Assembly: GCF_037201975.1 (NCBI RefSeq)
Contig: NZ_CP147520.1
Span: forward strand, 434,001 to 498,000
Source: Streptomyces sp. TG1A-60
GTDB taxonomy: Bacteria; Actinomycetota; Actinomycetes; Streptomycetales; Streptomycetaceae
DNA: 64,000 nucleotides
Direction of reading: 5' to 3'
This document shows, piece after piece, positions 35,039-44,064 of the stretch; position 1 is the first letter of the stretch, and each line of letters opens with the position of its first letter. A program made the position numbers and the translations under genes. Under the pieces are notes generated by a model, which did no database searches, was not told the origin of the DNA, and was given only the letters and a program-made list of their open reading frames with translations.

Positions 35039-37504
35039 TCATCCGGCGGAGGGCCCGGCGCGGTGGGGGCCGTCCGCCCCGACGGGGATCTCCGCCCACA
35101 CCTGTTTCCCGCCGCTGACGGGGAGGGTGCCCCAGGACGAGGCCGTGGACTCGACGAGGAGGATGCCGCGCCCGCCGGTGGCCTCCCAGCCGATGCTGGT
35201 GGGTTTGATCGGCGTACGGGGTGAGGAGTCGGCGACGGCGACCCGCAGACGGTCGGCCAGGAGGGTGAGGTCGAGGCGGACCTGGCCGTCGGTGTGGACG
35301 AGGGCGTTGGTGACGAGTTCGGAGACGACGAGGAGGACGGCGTCCGCCTCGGACTGGATGCCCCAGGCGCGCAGGACGCGCCGGGTGTGTCGGCGGGCCT
35401 GACCGACCGCCTGGGGCAGGCGCCACACGCTCCAGTTCTCGCGCTGCGGACGCAGGGCCATGCCGTCGTAGCGCATGAGGAGCAGGGCGACGTCGTCGTC
35501 GCGGTTGGCGCCCCGCAGCAGGGTGTCGGCGACGACGCCGAGGTGCGCGGGGTCGGCGGCGGAGAGTTCTCCCGCCAGGTGGTCGAGTCCGTCCTCGACG
35601 TCGACGTCGGAGGACTCGACGAGGCCGTCCGTGGTGAGGGCGAGCAGCGTGCCGGGGGTCAGGCGCAGCGGGCTCATCGGGAATTCGGCCTGCATGAGGA
35701 CGCCCAGCGGGGGTCCGCCCTCGGACTCGGTGATCTCGGTGGTGCCGTCCGGGTGGCGGAGCACGGGCGGCAGATGGCCGGCGCGTACGTACCAGGCGGA
35801 GCCCTCCTCCATGTCGACGTCGACGTAGCAGCAGGTGGCGAAGAGGTCGGTCTCCATGTCCACGAGGAGCCGGTTGGCGCGCGAGACGACGACGTCCGGG
35901 GGGTGTCCTTCGACGGCGTACGCGCGCAGGGCGGTGCGCATCTGGCCCATGAGGGTGGCGGCGCCGGCGTTGTGGCCCTGGACGTCGCCGATGACGAGGG
36001 CGACGTGGTTGTCGGGCAGCGGGATGACGTCGTACCAGTCGCCGCCGACCTCCAGGCCGGCGGTGGTGGGCAGGTAGCGGGCGACGGCGACAGCGCCGGG
36101 CAGTTGGGGCAGGCGGCGTGGGAGGAGGGTGCGCTGGAGCATGCCGACGAGTTCGTGCTCGGCGTCGAAGGCGTGGGCGCGCATCAGGGCCTGTCCGGCG
36201 AGACCCGCGGCGGCGGTGAGCAGGGCGCGCTCCTCGGGGCCGAAGTCGTGGGGGCTGTCCCAGCCGATCAGGCAGGCTCCGGCCATACGGCCGCCGGCGG
36301 GCAGCGGGAGGACGGCGAGGCCCCCGGGGCCGACGTCGGCGAGGGCGGGCTCCAGGGCGGTGCCGGCGGGCCAGATCGCGGCGCGTCCCTCGCGCAGGGC
36401 GGCGGCGAGGGTCGGCATGGTGCGCACCGGCGCGTCCGGCCACTCGGAGCGCCATTCGGAGCGCCACACCTCGGGCCAGTACTCCGATTGCGGTGGGTCC
36501 AGGACGGTGACGACGAGGCGGTCGCTCTCCAGCTCGGCGAGGGCGATCCGGTCGGCGTGGAGCGGTTTGCGCAGGGCGGTGACCACGGCCTGGCTGACGT
36601 CGCGGACGGTGCCGGCGGTGGCCAGCGCGGCGGCGAGCCGCTGGACGCGGGCCACGTCGCCCCGGCCGGTGCGCAGGGTGGAGGCGTCGGCGACGGTGCC
36701 CACGAGGCGGACGGGGCGGTCCGGGTCCCCCGGGCTGCCGGGCAGGAGACGCCCGCGCAGCCGCAGCCACCTCTGCTCGCCGGAGGGCTGCCGGATGCGG
36801 AACTCCAGCTCCCGGTCGCCGATGGACATGTGGTCCGCCTCCACGACGGACATCAGCGCGGGCAGGTCCTCGGGCACGGTCAGGGCCAGCAGGGTCTCGA
36901 CGCGGCCGTCGAAGTCGTCGGGGCCCATGCCGAACAGTTCCAGCAACCCGTCGGCGACCTCGATCCGCCCGGTGTCCATGGCCAGGTCGAAGGACGCGCC
37001 GGGCCCGGTGGGCGGGGCGGAGGTGAGGGGGGCTACCGCCTCGGCGAGCAGGTCGAGGCACTGCCGGTCCTCGGCGTCGAAGCCGTCCGTGCCGTCGCCG
37101 ACGGCGACCAGGCAGCCGCGCTCGCGCAGCGGCAGCACGGCCAGCGAGAAGTCCCTGGCGTGCGCGCGGCGGACGTCGGCGTCCTGGTGGAGGTCGGCGG
37201 AGCCCAGCCAGCGCGGTCGGCCCGAGCGGCAGGCCTCGGCGACGGGGGCCGTGCCGGAGGCCGGATAGCTGTCGCGGAGCCCGTACAGGGTCCTCGGGAC
37301 GCCGGCCGAGCCGACCAGCGACAGCGCGTCGCCCTCCCCGTCCGGGATGTACACGGCGGCGACGGCCGCACCCGCGAAGACGAGCACCTGTTCGAGGATG
37401 GCGTGGAGCCGCTCCTGCGGACCGAGATCGCCGGTGAGCGTTCTGAGGGCAAGGTCGGCACGCAGCGTCCTCGTTCCGCGTTCCACGTCGCCCTCACTGA
37501 CCAC
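35039..37504 (-). CDS. GAF-PAS-GAF-SpoIIE-HATPase_c protein phosphatase
   Basis: Starting at GTG 37504, the 821-residue protein has an N-terminal GAF domain (about 25-165), a PAS domain (about 175-290), a second GAF domain (about 300-440), a SpoIIE phosphatase domain (LEVGGDWYDVIPLPDN, VIGDVQGHNAGAA, LTTDGLVES, DDDVALLLMR) and a C-terminal GHKL kinase domain (LLVVSELVTNALVHT, GGRGILLV). It couples phosphatase and anti-sigma-like kinase activities, as in the gene at 3602. The start is not certain because the ribosome binding site is poor. Confidence 0.9.
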   Translation of the reverse strand: MVSEGDVERGTRTLRADLALRTLTGDLGPQERLHAILEQVLVFAGAAVAAVYIPDGEGDALSLVGSAGVPRTLYGLRDSYPASGTAPVAEACRSGRPRWLGSADLHQDADVRRAHARDFSLAVLPLRERGCLVAVGDGTDGFDAEDRQCLDLLAEAVAPLTSAPPTGPGASFDLAMDTGRIEVADGLLELFGMGPDDFDGRVETLLALTVPEDLPALMSVVEADHMSIGDRELEFRIRQPSGEQRWLRLRGRLLPGSPGDPDRPVRLVGTVADASTLRTGRGDVARVQRLAAALATAGTVRDVSQAVVTALRKPLHADRIALAELESDRLVVTVLDPPQSEYWPEVWRSEWRSEWPDAPVRTMPTLAAALREGRAAIWPAGTALEPALADVGPGGLAVLPLPAGGRMAGACLIGWDSPHDFGPEERALLTAAAGLAGQALMRAHAFDAEHELVGMLQRTLLPRRLPQLPGAVAVARYLPTTAGLEVGGDWYDVIPLPDNHVALVIGDVQGHNAGAATLMGQMRTALRAYAVEGHPPDVVVSRANRLLVDMETDLFATCCYVDVDMEEGSAWYVRAGHLPPVLRHPDGTTEITESEGGPPLGVLMQAEFPMSPLRLTPGTLLALTTDGLVESSDVDVEDGLDHLAGELSAADPAHLGVVADTLLRGANRDDDVALLLMRYDGMALRPQRENWSVWRLPQAVGQARRHTRRVLRAWGIQSEADAVLLVVSELVTNALVHTDGQVRLDLTLLADRLRVAVADSSPRTPIKPTSIGWEATGGRGILLVESTASSWGTLPVSGGKQVWAEIPVGADGPHRAGPSAG

Positions 37505-37748
37505 GTCCGCAATTACAGCGCTTCCGGCCCGACCGCGCAGCCCCTGGGACCGTTCGGCGGGGCGCGGGGGCCGTCCGCGCACCGCGGGATCGAGAGGAAC
37601 CGAACATCTCTCTACGCATGCGTTCCGCACGGTGGTCGCGTGACGGGCTTCCGGTGACAGCCGTGACCGTCGGGCGCCGAGCCGGGCTGGAAGGCTCGGC
37701 GTCACGCAGGGCCCAGGGGGCGACGGCACACGGCCCGGGGGGACTGGC

Positions 37749-38366
37749 ATGGACAGGCGGTACGAGGCGTACGCGCTCGCCGACAGACTCTTCTACGAGA
37801 CACCGGACCGGCTGTCGGCCGGTGAGCACGCAGGCACGGCGGCACCGGGCTACGAAACGGCCCGGCGGGCCGTCCCGGAGGGCTGGCGGGCCGCCCGGAT
37901 CGGGGGCCGGCTGACGCTGACCCCGGTGGACGACGGCGGGCGGCCACGTCCGAGCCCCACCCAGGGATGGAAGGTGCACGCCTCCGCCACCCGGGCGAAC
38001 GCGGACCGGATCGCGGCGATCGTGTGGGACTACTGCGTGCCCCGCCGGATCCCGTTCGAGTTCGTTCCGGGCCCGCATCTGCTGCATCTGCGCAACGCCA
38101 AGTACGCGGCCCGCGACACCAGCGGCAAGTTCGTGACGATCTACCCGGCCGACGAGGGAACCCGTGTACGACTCGCCCCGGCGCAGCGCGCCGGGGCGAG
38201 TCCGTTCCTCACGGCCCGACGTGACCAGACAGTCGTCGTGCACGAGCAGTACCCGGATCACGTTCGCCCTCCGCCTCCCGCCATCGTCTCCCTCCGCCTC
38301 AGCGCGTGCCCATGTTGGCGCCCCCGGCCACACCCGGGCGCGAAGAACCAGCCATCGGGTGCGTGA
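37749..38366 (+). CDS. Truncated class III lanthipeptide synthetase (LanKC N-terminal lyase domain fragment)
   Basis: The first 137 residues match the start of RamC/LanKC enzymes: MDRRYEAYALADRLFYETP, PTQGWKVHASATRANADRI, VWDYCVPRRIPFEF and LLHLRNAKYAARDTSGKFV. This region precedes and forms part of the phosphoSer/Thr lyase domain. The kinase and cyclase domains (a further 700 residues) are absent; after YPADEG the reading frame enters a perfect 14-base hairpin at 38171 and then lacks family similarity. No precursor or transporter gene is adjacent. It cannot make a lanthipeptide alone and is probably a deletion remnant. Confidence 0.8.
   Translation: MDRRYEAYALADRLFYETPDRLSAGEHAGTAAPGYETARRAVPEGWRAARIGGRLTLTPVDDGGRPRPSPTQGWKVHASATRANADRIAAIVWDYCVPRRIPFEFVPGPHLLHLRNAKYAARDTSGKFVTIYPADEGTRVRLAPAQRAGASPFLTARRDQTVVVHEQYPDHVRPPPPAIVSLRLSACPCWRPRPHPGAKNQPSGA
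38171..38201. terminator. Perfect 14-base hairpin
   Basis: ACTCGCCCCGGCGC and GCGCCGGGGCGAGT pair perfectly around a 3-base loop. It sits exactly where similarity to LanKC ends and before the SpoIIE gene, so it acts as a terminator or marks a deletion junction. Confidence 0.75.
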
Positions 38367-38541
38367 GGGCGCACTCACCGCGCCCGTGCGTGAGCGCGCG
38401 CATCGCCCAGAGGGCATGGCTCGGGCGAGAGGGGGGTACAGCGGTTCGTCCGCGGCGCGGCGTTCGCCGTGCGCGGGTGGGCGCCAGGGGGGAGCCTTGA
38501 CCCTGGGGACCGTCACGCGGCCGTGCGAGGAGGTGGTCGGC

Positions 38542-40683
38542 ATGCCCGACGTCCATGCGTCCCGGGAGCGGACGACCGTGGAGACGGCCCACGTCGGTCA
38601 TCCGCTGCTGTCGCTGGCGCTGGCCTCGCTGATGGACGACGTGGCTGCCCACTCCGGCGCGGTGTATCTGCTGACGCCTGACGAGCCGGTCCTGGAGATG
38701 GCGGTCATGGCGGGACTGCCGAGGGCGTTCGCCGCGCCCTGGGAGCGGGTGGGGCTGAGCGCGCCGGTCCCGGTCTCCGAGGCCGTACGGGGGCGGCGGC
38801 TGGTGTGGGTGAGCGGTGAGGAGCAGATGGCCCGCCGCTATCCCCGGCTCGCGATGGTCCTGCCCTATCCGTTCGCCATGGCCGCGCTGCCGGTGGCGAC
38901 CAGTGACACCGTCTACGGGGCCGTCTTCGTCACCTGGCCCGGCTCGCACCCGCCGGAGCTCAGCGAGCGCGAGCGGGACCAGCTGACCGCGGCCTGCGAC
39001 CGGCTCGCGATCCGGCTGCGGCGGGCGGAGGAGGAGGGCCGGCCGGTGCTGCCGGAGCCGGATCTGTCGGCGCCGTCGACGACCACGGTCGCCGGGACGC
39101 TCGGCACGGTGGAGGCGGCGCGGATGGTGGCGCGGCTGCCGTACGGGATGTGCGCGCTCGATCTGCACGGGCGGATCTCCTTCGCCAACGCGGCCACGGC
39201 CGAACTGCTGGGCATCCCGGTGAGCGGTCTGCTGGGCACCCAGCTGTGGACGTCCGTGCCGTGGCTCAACGATCCCGCGTACGAGGACCGGTACCGGGCC
39301 GCGCTGATGAGTCAGCACGTGACGTCGTTCGTGGCGCTGAGACCGCCGGGCGACTGGCTGTCGTTCCGGCTGTATCCGGGGAAGAACGGGCTGAGCGTGC
39401 GCATCGCCCGGGCTCGGGCGGTCGCCGAGGCGGAGGGCGCCGCGCGGCGGGAGGGCGACGGGCCGGGCCGCCTGGTGACCATCAACCAGGTGCTGGCGCT
39501 GACGAGCGCGCTCACCGAGGCGGTGGGGGTGCGGGACGTGGTGGAACTCGTGGGCGACGAGATCGCGCCCGCCGTCGGCAGCCAGGCTCTCGTGCTGCTC
39601 GGCTCACGCGCCGGGCGTCTGCATGTGCTCGGGCACCGCGGCTACGCCGACCCGCGTCTCGTGGAGCGCTTCGACGGCATGCCGCTCACCGCGCCGACGC
39701 CCGGGGCGCACGCCCTGACCAGCGGGGTGCCCGCCTTCTTCGAGTCCCGGCAGCAGCTGGAGCACCTCTATCCGACGGGGCAGGACGCCCCGGACGGCCT
39801 GGGCGCCTGGGCCTACCTCCCGTTGATCGCCTCCGGACGGCCGGTGGGCACGTGTGTCCTCGGGTACGCCGAAGCGCATCCGTTCCCGGCCGACGAGCGC
39901 GCGGTGCTGACCAGCCTCAGCGGCCTCATCGCGCAGGCGCTGGAGCGGGCGCTGCTGTACGACGCCAAGCATCACCTGGCGCACGGGCTGCAGGAGGCCC
40001 TGCTGCCGCACTCGCTGCCGTCGATCCCCGGTATCGAGGCGGCCTCCCGCTATCTGCCCGCCACCCGGGGCATGGAGATCGGCGGCGACTTCTTCGACCT
40101 GGTGCTCTCGCACGGGCGGGCCTCGGCCGTGATCGGCGACGTGCAGGGGCACAACGTGACGGCGGCGGGTCTGATGGGGCAGATCCGTACGGCGGTCCGG
40201 GCGTACACGACCGTCGGGCAGGCGCCCGAGGAGGTGATGAGCAGCACCAACCGGCTGTTGATCGACCTCGGTTCCGAACTGTTCGCCAGCTGTCTGTATC
40301 TGCGGCTCGACCCGGCGCACGGGACCGCCGTCATGGCGCGGGCCGGGCATCCGCCGCCGTTGCTGCGCCGGCCGGACGGGAAGGTGCGGGTGCTCGACCT
40401 GGCGGGCGGCCCGCTGCTGGGCATCGACGTGTCGGCGACGTATCCGACCACCGAGGTCGCGCTGACCGAGGGTTCGGTGCTGGCGCTCTACACCGACGGG
40501 CTGATCGAGTCGCCCGGCGTGGACATCGAGGACGCGCTGGCCGTTCTCGGGGAGCGGCTCGCGGCGGTCGGGGAGCGGCCGTTGGACGCGCTCGCCGACA
40601 GTCTCGTACGGGAGATCGAGGCGGCGGAGGAGCGGGCCGATGATGTGGCGCTGCTGCTGCTCCGGGCGGTTTCCGTGCGGTGA
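38542..40683 (+). CDS. GAF-PAS-GAF-SpoIIE protein phosphatase
   Basis: ATG at 38542 follows AGGAGG by 8 bases. The 713-residue protein has an N-terminal GAF-like domain (about 20-165), a PAS domain (about 190-300, YGMCALDLHGRISFANAA), a GAF domain (about 325-465) and a SpoIIE phosphatase domain (MEIGGDFFDLV, VIGDVQGHNVTAAG, LALYTDGLIES, ADDVALLLLR). Unlike the two other SpoIIE proteins in the window it has no C-terminal kinase domain. It should dephosphorylate a STAS-type anti-anti-sigma factor in response to an unknown ligand. Confidence 0.9.
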   Translation: MPDVHASRERTTVETAHVGHPLLSLALASLMDDVAAHSGAVYLLTPDEPVLEMAVMAGLPRAFAAPWERVGLSAPVPVSEAVRGRRLVWVSGEEQMARRYPRLAMVLPYPFAMAALPVATSDTVYGAVFVTWPGSHPPELSERERDQLTAACDRLAIRLRRAEEEGRPVLPEPDLSAPSTTTVAGTLGTVEAARMVARLPYGMCALDLHGRISFANAATAELLGIPVSGLLGTQLWTSVPWLNDPAYEDRYRAALMSQHVTSFVALRPPGDWLSFRLYPGKNGLSVRIARARAVAEAEGAARREGDGPGRLVTINQVLALTSALTEAVGVRDVVELVGDEIAPAVGSQALVLLGSRAGRLHVLGHRGYADPRLVERFDGMPLTAPTPGAHALTSGVPAFFESRQQLEHLYPTGQDAPDGLGAWAYLPLIASGRPVGTCVLGYAEAHPFPADERAVLTSLSGLIAQALERALLYDAKHHLAHGLQEALLPHSLPSIPGIEAASRYLPATRGMEIGGDFFDLVLSHGRASAVIGDVQGHNVTAAGLMGQIRTAVRAYTTVGQAPEEVMSSTNRLLIDLGSELFASCLYLRLDPAHGTAVMARAGHPPPLLRRPDGKVRVLDLAGGPLLGIDVSATYPTTEVALTEGSVLALYTDGLIESPGVDIEDALAVLGERLAAVGERPLDALADSLVREIEAAEERADDVALLLLRAVSVR

Positions 40684-40718
40684 CGCGGCGCGTGCGGCGC
40701 GTCACCGGAGACACGATT

Positions 40719-40750
40719 CGGTCCGGCCCTCCCGCCGGAGGGCCGGACCG
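40719..40750. terminator. Bidirectional terminator
   Basis: CGGTCCGGCCCTCC and GGAGGGCCGGACCG form a perfect 14-base stem with a 4-base loop between the convergent SpoIIE and protease genes. Confidence 0.85.
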
Positions 40751-40818
40751 TTCCACCTACCGGCCGGAACCGTTGCGGTGTGGCCGGTGGGCGGGTCGTG
40801 GGCTCGACGCCCCCCGTG

Positions 40819-42204
40819 TCACCGGCCGCTGGCCTCGGAGCCGTCGTCCACGCCTTGGCCGGCTCCGGATTCTTCCTGCCGGCCCGCGCCCTGGTCGCCG
40901 ATGCCCTGCTCCTGGCCCGCACCGGCCTCTTCGCCGACGCCCGCGGCGTCACCCGCACCGGCACCGGCGGCGCCCGCTGCCTCACCGGCACCGGCGGCGC
41001 CACCGGCCTCCTCGCCGACCCCCGCGGCGTCACCGGCACCGCCGACGGCCTCCTCGCCGACGCCCGCGCCGCCGTCGCCGATGGTCGCGCCGACCGCCGC
41101 GAGGGCGGTGGTGACCGGCTGGAAGAAGGTCTCGCCGCCGACCGTGCAGTCGCCGCTGCCGCCGGAGGTCAGACCGACGGCCTGACCGTCCTCGGTGAAC
41201 AGGGAGCCGCCGCTGTCGCCGGGCTCGGCGCAGACGTTGGTCTGGATGAGGCCGGTGACCGTGCCCTCGGGGTAGTTCACCGTGGCGTCGAGACCGGTGA
41301 CCTGGCCGTCGGCGAGACCGGTGGTGCTGCCCATGCGGAAGACCTGGAGGCCGACCGCCGCCTCGCCGGCCGCGTCGATGTTCAGGGTCCGGCCGTTGCC
41401 GAGGTCGACCGTGCTGGCCGCCTGGGTCGCCGCGTCGTTGTACTTGACCAGGGCGAAGTCACCGGTGCCGGGGAACGTGGCGGTCGCCGCGTCGACGGTG
41501 CCGATCGGCGCGCCGCCCTCCTCCTCGGACCACTCGGCCTCCGCGACACCGCAGTGACCGGCGGTCAGGAAGCCCGGGGTGCCGTCGGCGTTGGTGACGT
41601 TGAAGCCGGCCGAGCAGCGCGCGCCGCCGCCGAAGATGGCGTCGCCGCCTTCCAGGAAGGTCTTGAAGGTGCCGGCCGACTTCTTGATGGTCGCCATGTC
41701 CGAGCCGAGCGACTTGACCGTCGACTCGATGGTGTCCCAGTTCTCGCCCGTGACCGTGGAGTCAGCGGTGACCTGGATCTTGTTCGTGCGGGGGTCGACG
41801 GCCCAGGCGGTGCCCGGGATGGTCGCCTCCGCCTTCAGCGTCCTGGCGCCGGCTTCGAGTTCGGTGAGGCTGTTGCCGACCTCGCGTACCACCGCGCCGG
41901 CCTGCCGGGCCTGGATGATCACGTTGTTGTCGTCACCGTCGATCTCAAGCCCGTCGATGACATTGACGACGAGCTGCTTCTCGCCGGAGTCGTAATACGC
42001 GCCTGCGAACGCGTCGCCGAGAAGCGCCTCCAGTTGGGAGGCCAGGTCCGAGGCGCTGGTCGCTGCGAGTGTCTTCGCCGCGGGGGTGTTCGACTCCGTC
42101 TGCGACGCCATCGCGTTCGGCAGGATGAGGGCCGCCGCTCCGAGTGCCGCCACGCCGCCTGCCGCTATAAAGGCCTTGCGCTTGGTGGCTCGTTTGTGAC
42201 TCAA
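40819..42204 (-). CDS. Streptogrisin-like serine protease with Gly/Ala/Glu-rich tail
   Basis: The 461-residue preproprotein has a signal peptide (about 1-34), an alpha-lytic-type pro-region (about 50-185) and an S1 domain with catalytic H217 (TAGHCG), D249 (GTGDFALVKY) and S331 (AEPGDSGGS). The domain ends at FFQPVTTALAAVG (about 372), where classical streptogrisins stop. Here it continues for about 90 residues of low-complexity GAGVGEEAGGAAGAGEA-type repeats without a membrane helix. The tail may be a flexible wall-spanning or adhesive segment. The fold and triad are certain. Confidence 0.92.
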   Translation of the reverse strand: MSHKRATKRKAFIAAGGVAALGAAALILPNAMASQTESNTPAAKTLAATSASDLASQLEALLGDAFAGAYYDSGEKQLVVNVIDGLEIDGDDNNVIIQARQAGAVVREVGNSLTELEAGARTLKAEATIPGTAWAVDPRTNKIQVTADSTVTGENWDTIESTVKSLGSDMATIKKSAGTFKTFLEGGDAIFGGGARCSAGFNVTNADGTPGFLTAGHCGVAEAEWSEEEGGAPIGTVDAATATFPGTGDFALVKYNDAATQAASTVDLGNGRTLNIDAAGEAAVGLQVFRMGSTTGLADGQVTGLDATVNYPEGTVTGLIQTNVCAEPGDSGGSLFTEDGQAVGLTSGGSGDCTVGGETFFQPVTTALAAVGATIGDGGAGVGEEAVGGAGDAAGVGEEAGGAAGAGEAAGAAGAGAGDAAGVGEEAGAGQEQGIGDQGAGRQEESGAGQGVDDGSEASGR

Positions 42205-42937
42205 CTCTTGACCTCCTGGGGACGGGGTCCGTGCCGCCGTCCGGCGGGTGAACTGGGGGCGCCTGGTTGCCCGTTGGTACGGACGGTTCCGGCAGGGTGT
42301 TCAACGGCCCGCGAAAAGATGCCGACATTCTGTTTCGCGAAGTGCGCTACAGCCGCAGTTCGAACGGCATTTCACGACTTCCCGCCCGCGCCGCCGCATC
42401 CCGGCACCCGCGCGCCCCTGCCGTTCCTCTGTACGGGGCCACGAGAACGACACCCCCGCGACTCTGCCGGCCGCCGGCGGGTCCGACACATTCGGCCACC
42501 GTCCGGTAGCCGTCCGTTCATGGCGTCGGCCGGAAAACCGGCTGCGGGGAATCTCCACACCGAATGCCCAGCGAAGTCACGGCGGACAAGGGGTCCACAC
42601 AGGGATCCGGCACCCGACGCGTCTTTGAGGAGGGACTGTCCCATTCGTTTCCCGGCTGGCAATGAACGTCGTATGACGATGCCGGGTCCGGTGTGAAGAA
42701 GCTGCCACCAAGGGGTGCGCAGGCCTGCACGGTTGGACCGTCATGGTCACCAAGTGCCCTGATGGGAAGCGGTGTTGATTGGAGGTTCGCAGCGGCGATC
42801 TGCTTTGATCCATCGCACCGCGGGGGCCGCAAACCTCTCGGAGACGAGAGGTGAGGCACCCCGTACGCGGCCGTCGTTCTGTCCCCAGAAGGGGGCCGCT
42901 CCCCCTTATGAATATCCATACGAAGGGAAGTTCCCAC
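42205..42937. other. Long intergenic region upstream of bacteriocin operon
   Basis: This 733-base gap separates a protease gene (minus) and the precursor peptide gene (plus). Nothing in it has protein character. Near the right end, CCTCTCG and CGAGAGG (42834-42851) form a 7-base stem with a GAGA tetraloop about 87 bases before the precursor ATG, which could lie in its 5' leader. Both genes probably have their promoters here, and the size leaves room for a small RNA. Confidence 0.5.
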
Positions 42938-43153
42938 ATGAACTCCACCCCCCAGGTCGAGACCGCCGAGATCTCGGACGCCGCCCTCGACGCCGTCTCC
43001 GGTGGCCTGTCCGTCAACGCCGTCGGCACCGTCACCGGCGCGCTGGACGGCGTCGCCCCGGTCTCCGGCCTGGTCAACACGGCCGTCGGCACCGTCGAAG
43101 GTGTCACCGGCCTGAACACGGCCCCGGTCACCAGCCTGGTCGCCGGTCTCTGA
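42938..43153 (+). CDS. Double-glycine bacteriocin-like precursor peptide
   Basis: The 71-residue peptide has a leader of about 23 residues ending EISDAALDAVSGG, a double-glycine cleavage site at residues 22-23. The predicted core (24-71) is LSVNAVGTVTGALDGVAPVS and a similar second half; it has no Cys and few charges, and is rich in Gly, Val, Thr and Ala. Two imperfect repeats can be aligned, N27-V46 and T48-V68 (AVGTVxG ... APV(S/T)xLV). GAAGGGAAG precedes the ATG; an upstream ATG at 42908 is less likely. Three export genes follow. Some databases may label such peptides type A2 lantipeptides, but without Cys no lanthionine can form. Confidence 0.8.
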   Translation: MNSTPQVETAEISDAALDAVSGGLSVNAVGTVTGALDGVAPVSGLVNTAVGTVEGVTGLNTAPVTSLVAGL

Positions 43154-43171
43154 TCCAGCCCCGGCGCCGCT

Positions 43172-43205
43172 GAGTCCCGGAACCGCCTGACCGGTTCCGG
43201 GACTC
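43172..43205 (+). terminator. Hairpin between precursor and export genes
   Basis: GAGTCCCGGAACC and GGTTCCGGGACTC form a perfect 13-base stem with an 8-base loop. A partial terminator here would give high precursor and lower transporter expression. Confidence 0.75.
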
Positions 43206-43257
43206 TCGGGGTACCTGGAAGTCCTTTGTCTCCCGTCGCGCAGGTGAGGGAAGTCCC

Positions 43258-44064
43258 GTGCAGTTCCGCCAACAAGCCCTCGCCAAGCTGCAGTCGCCGG
43301 AGGAACTCGACCTCCCGGTGCGCTTCGCGCGCCCACAGGGCTGGCTCGTGCTGGCCGTGACGGTGGTCGCCATGGCCGGCGCGTCGGTGTGGGCCGTCAC
43401 GGGCTCCGTCGCCTCCACGGTCAGCGCGCCCGCCGTCCTCACGCACGGGCAGGGCAGTTACGTCCTGCAGAGCCCCGTCGCCGGCCAGGTCACCGCCGTC
43501 CTCGCGCAGCAGGGCGAGCGGCTGCCCGCCAAGTCCCCGGTCCTGAAGGTCGCCACCGCCGACGGCGAGAGCGTCGTACGGTCCGTCGCGGCCGGCCGCG
43601 TCTCCACGCTCGCCGCCACCGTCGGCCAGATCATCCGGACCGGCGCCGACGTGGCGGCCGTCGAGAAGGTCGCCGACCCCGACGACCCGCTGTACGCCAC
43701 GGTGTACGCCCCCGCCGAGAGCGCCGCCTCGATCCCGAAGAACGCCCAGGTGGACCTGACCGTGCAGTCGGCGCCCACCCAGCGGTACGGCGTGCTGCGC
43801 GGCCATGTGGCGAAGGTGGACCGCATCCCCCAGACCCCGCAGTCGATCGGCGCGTTCCTCGGAGACAGCCAGCTCGGCGAGCAGTTCACCAGGAAGGGCC
43901 GGCCGGTGGCCGTCACCGTACGGCTGGACCCGGAGGCGTCGACCGAGTCGGGCTACGAGTGGTCCTCGCAGGACGGGCCGCCGTTCGAGCTGACCTCCAT
44001 GACCATGGCCACGGGTTCGATCCGTATGGCCGACGAGCGTCCGATCGATTGGCTGCTCCCGTGA
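43258..44064 (+). CDS. NHLM bacteriocin system HlyD-type secretion adaptor
   Basis: GTG at 43258 follows GAGGGAAG. The 268-residue protein has a short cytoplasmic N-terminus, one membrane helix (WLVLAVTVVAMAGASVWAV, about 29-47), a biotinyl-lipoyl-like hairpin (SPVAGQVTAVLAQQGERLPAKSPVL) and a beta-barrel domain. It matches the membrane-fusion-type secretion protein of NHLM clusters, which works with the two ABC proteins downstream. In a Gram-positive it should link the exporter to the cell exterior. Its stop overlaps the next GTG. Confidence 0.85.
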   Translation: MQFRQQALAKLQSPEELDLPVRFARPQGWLVLAVTVVAMAGASVWAVTGSVASTVSAPAVLTHGQGSYVLQSPVAGQVTAVLAQQGERLPAKSPVLKVATADGESVVRSVAAGRVSTLAATVGQIIRTGADVAAVEKVADPDDPLYATVYAPAESAASIPKNAQVDLTVQSAPTQRYGVLRGHVAKVDRIPQTPQSIGAFLGDSQLGEQFTRKGRPVAVTVRLDPEASTESGYEWSSQDGPPFELTSMTMATGSIRMADERPIDWLLP

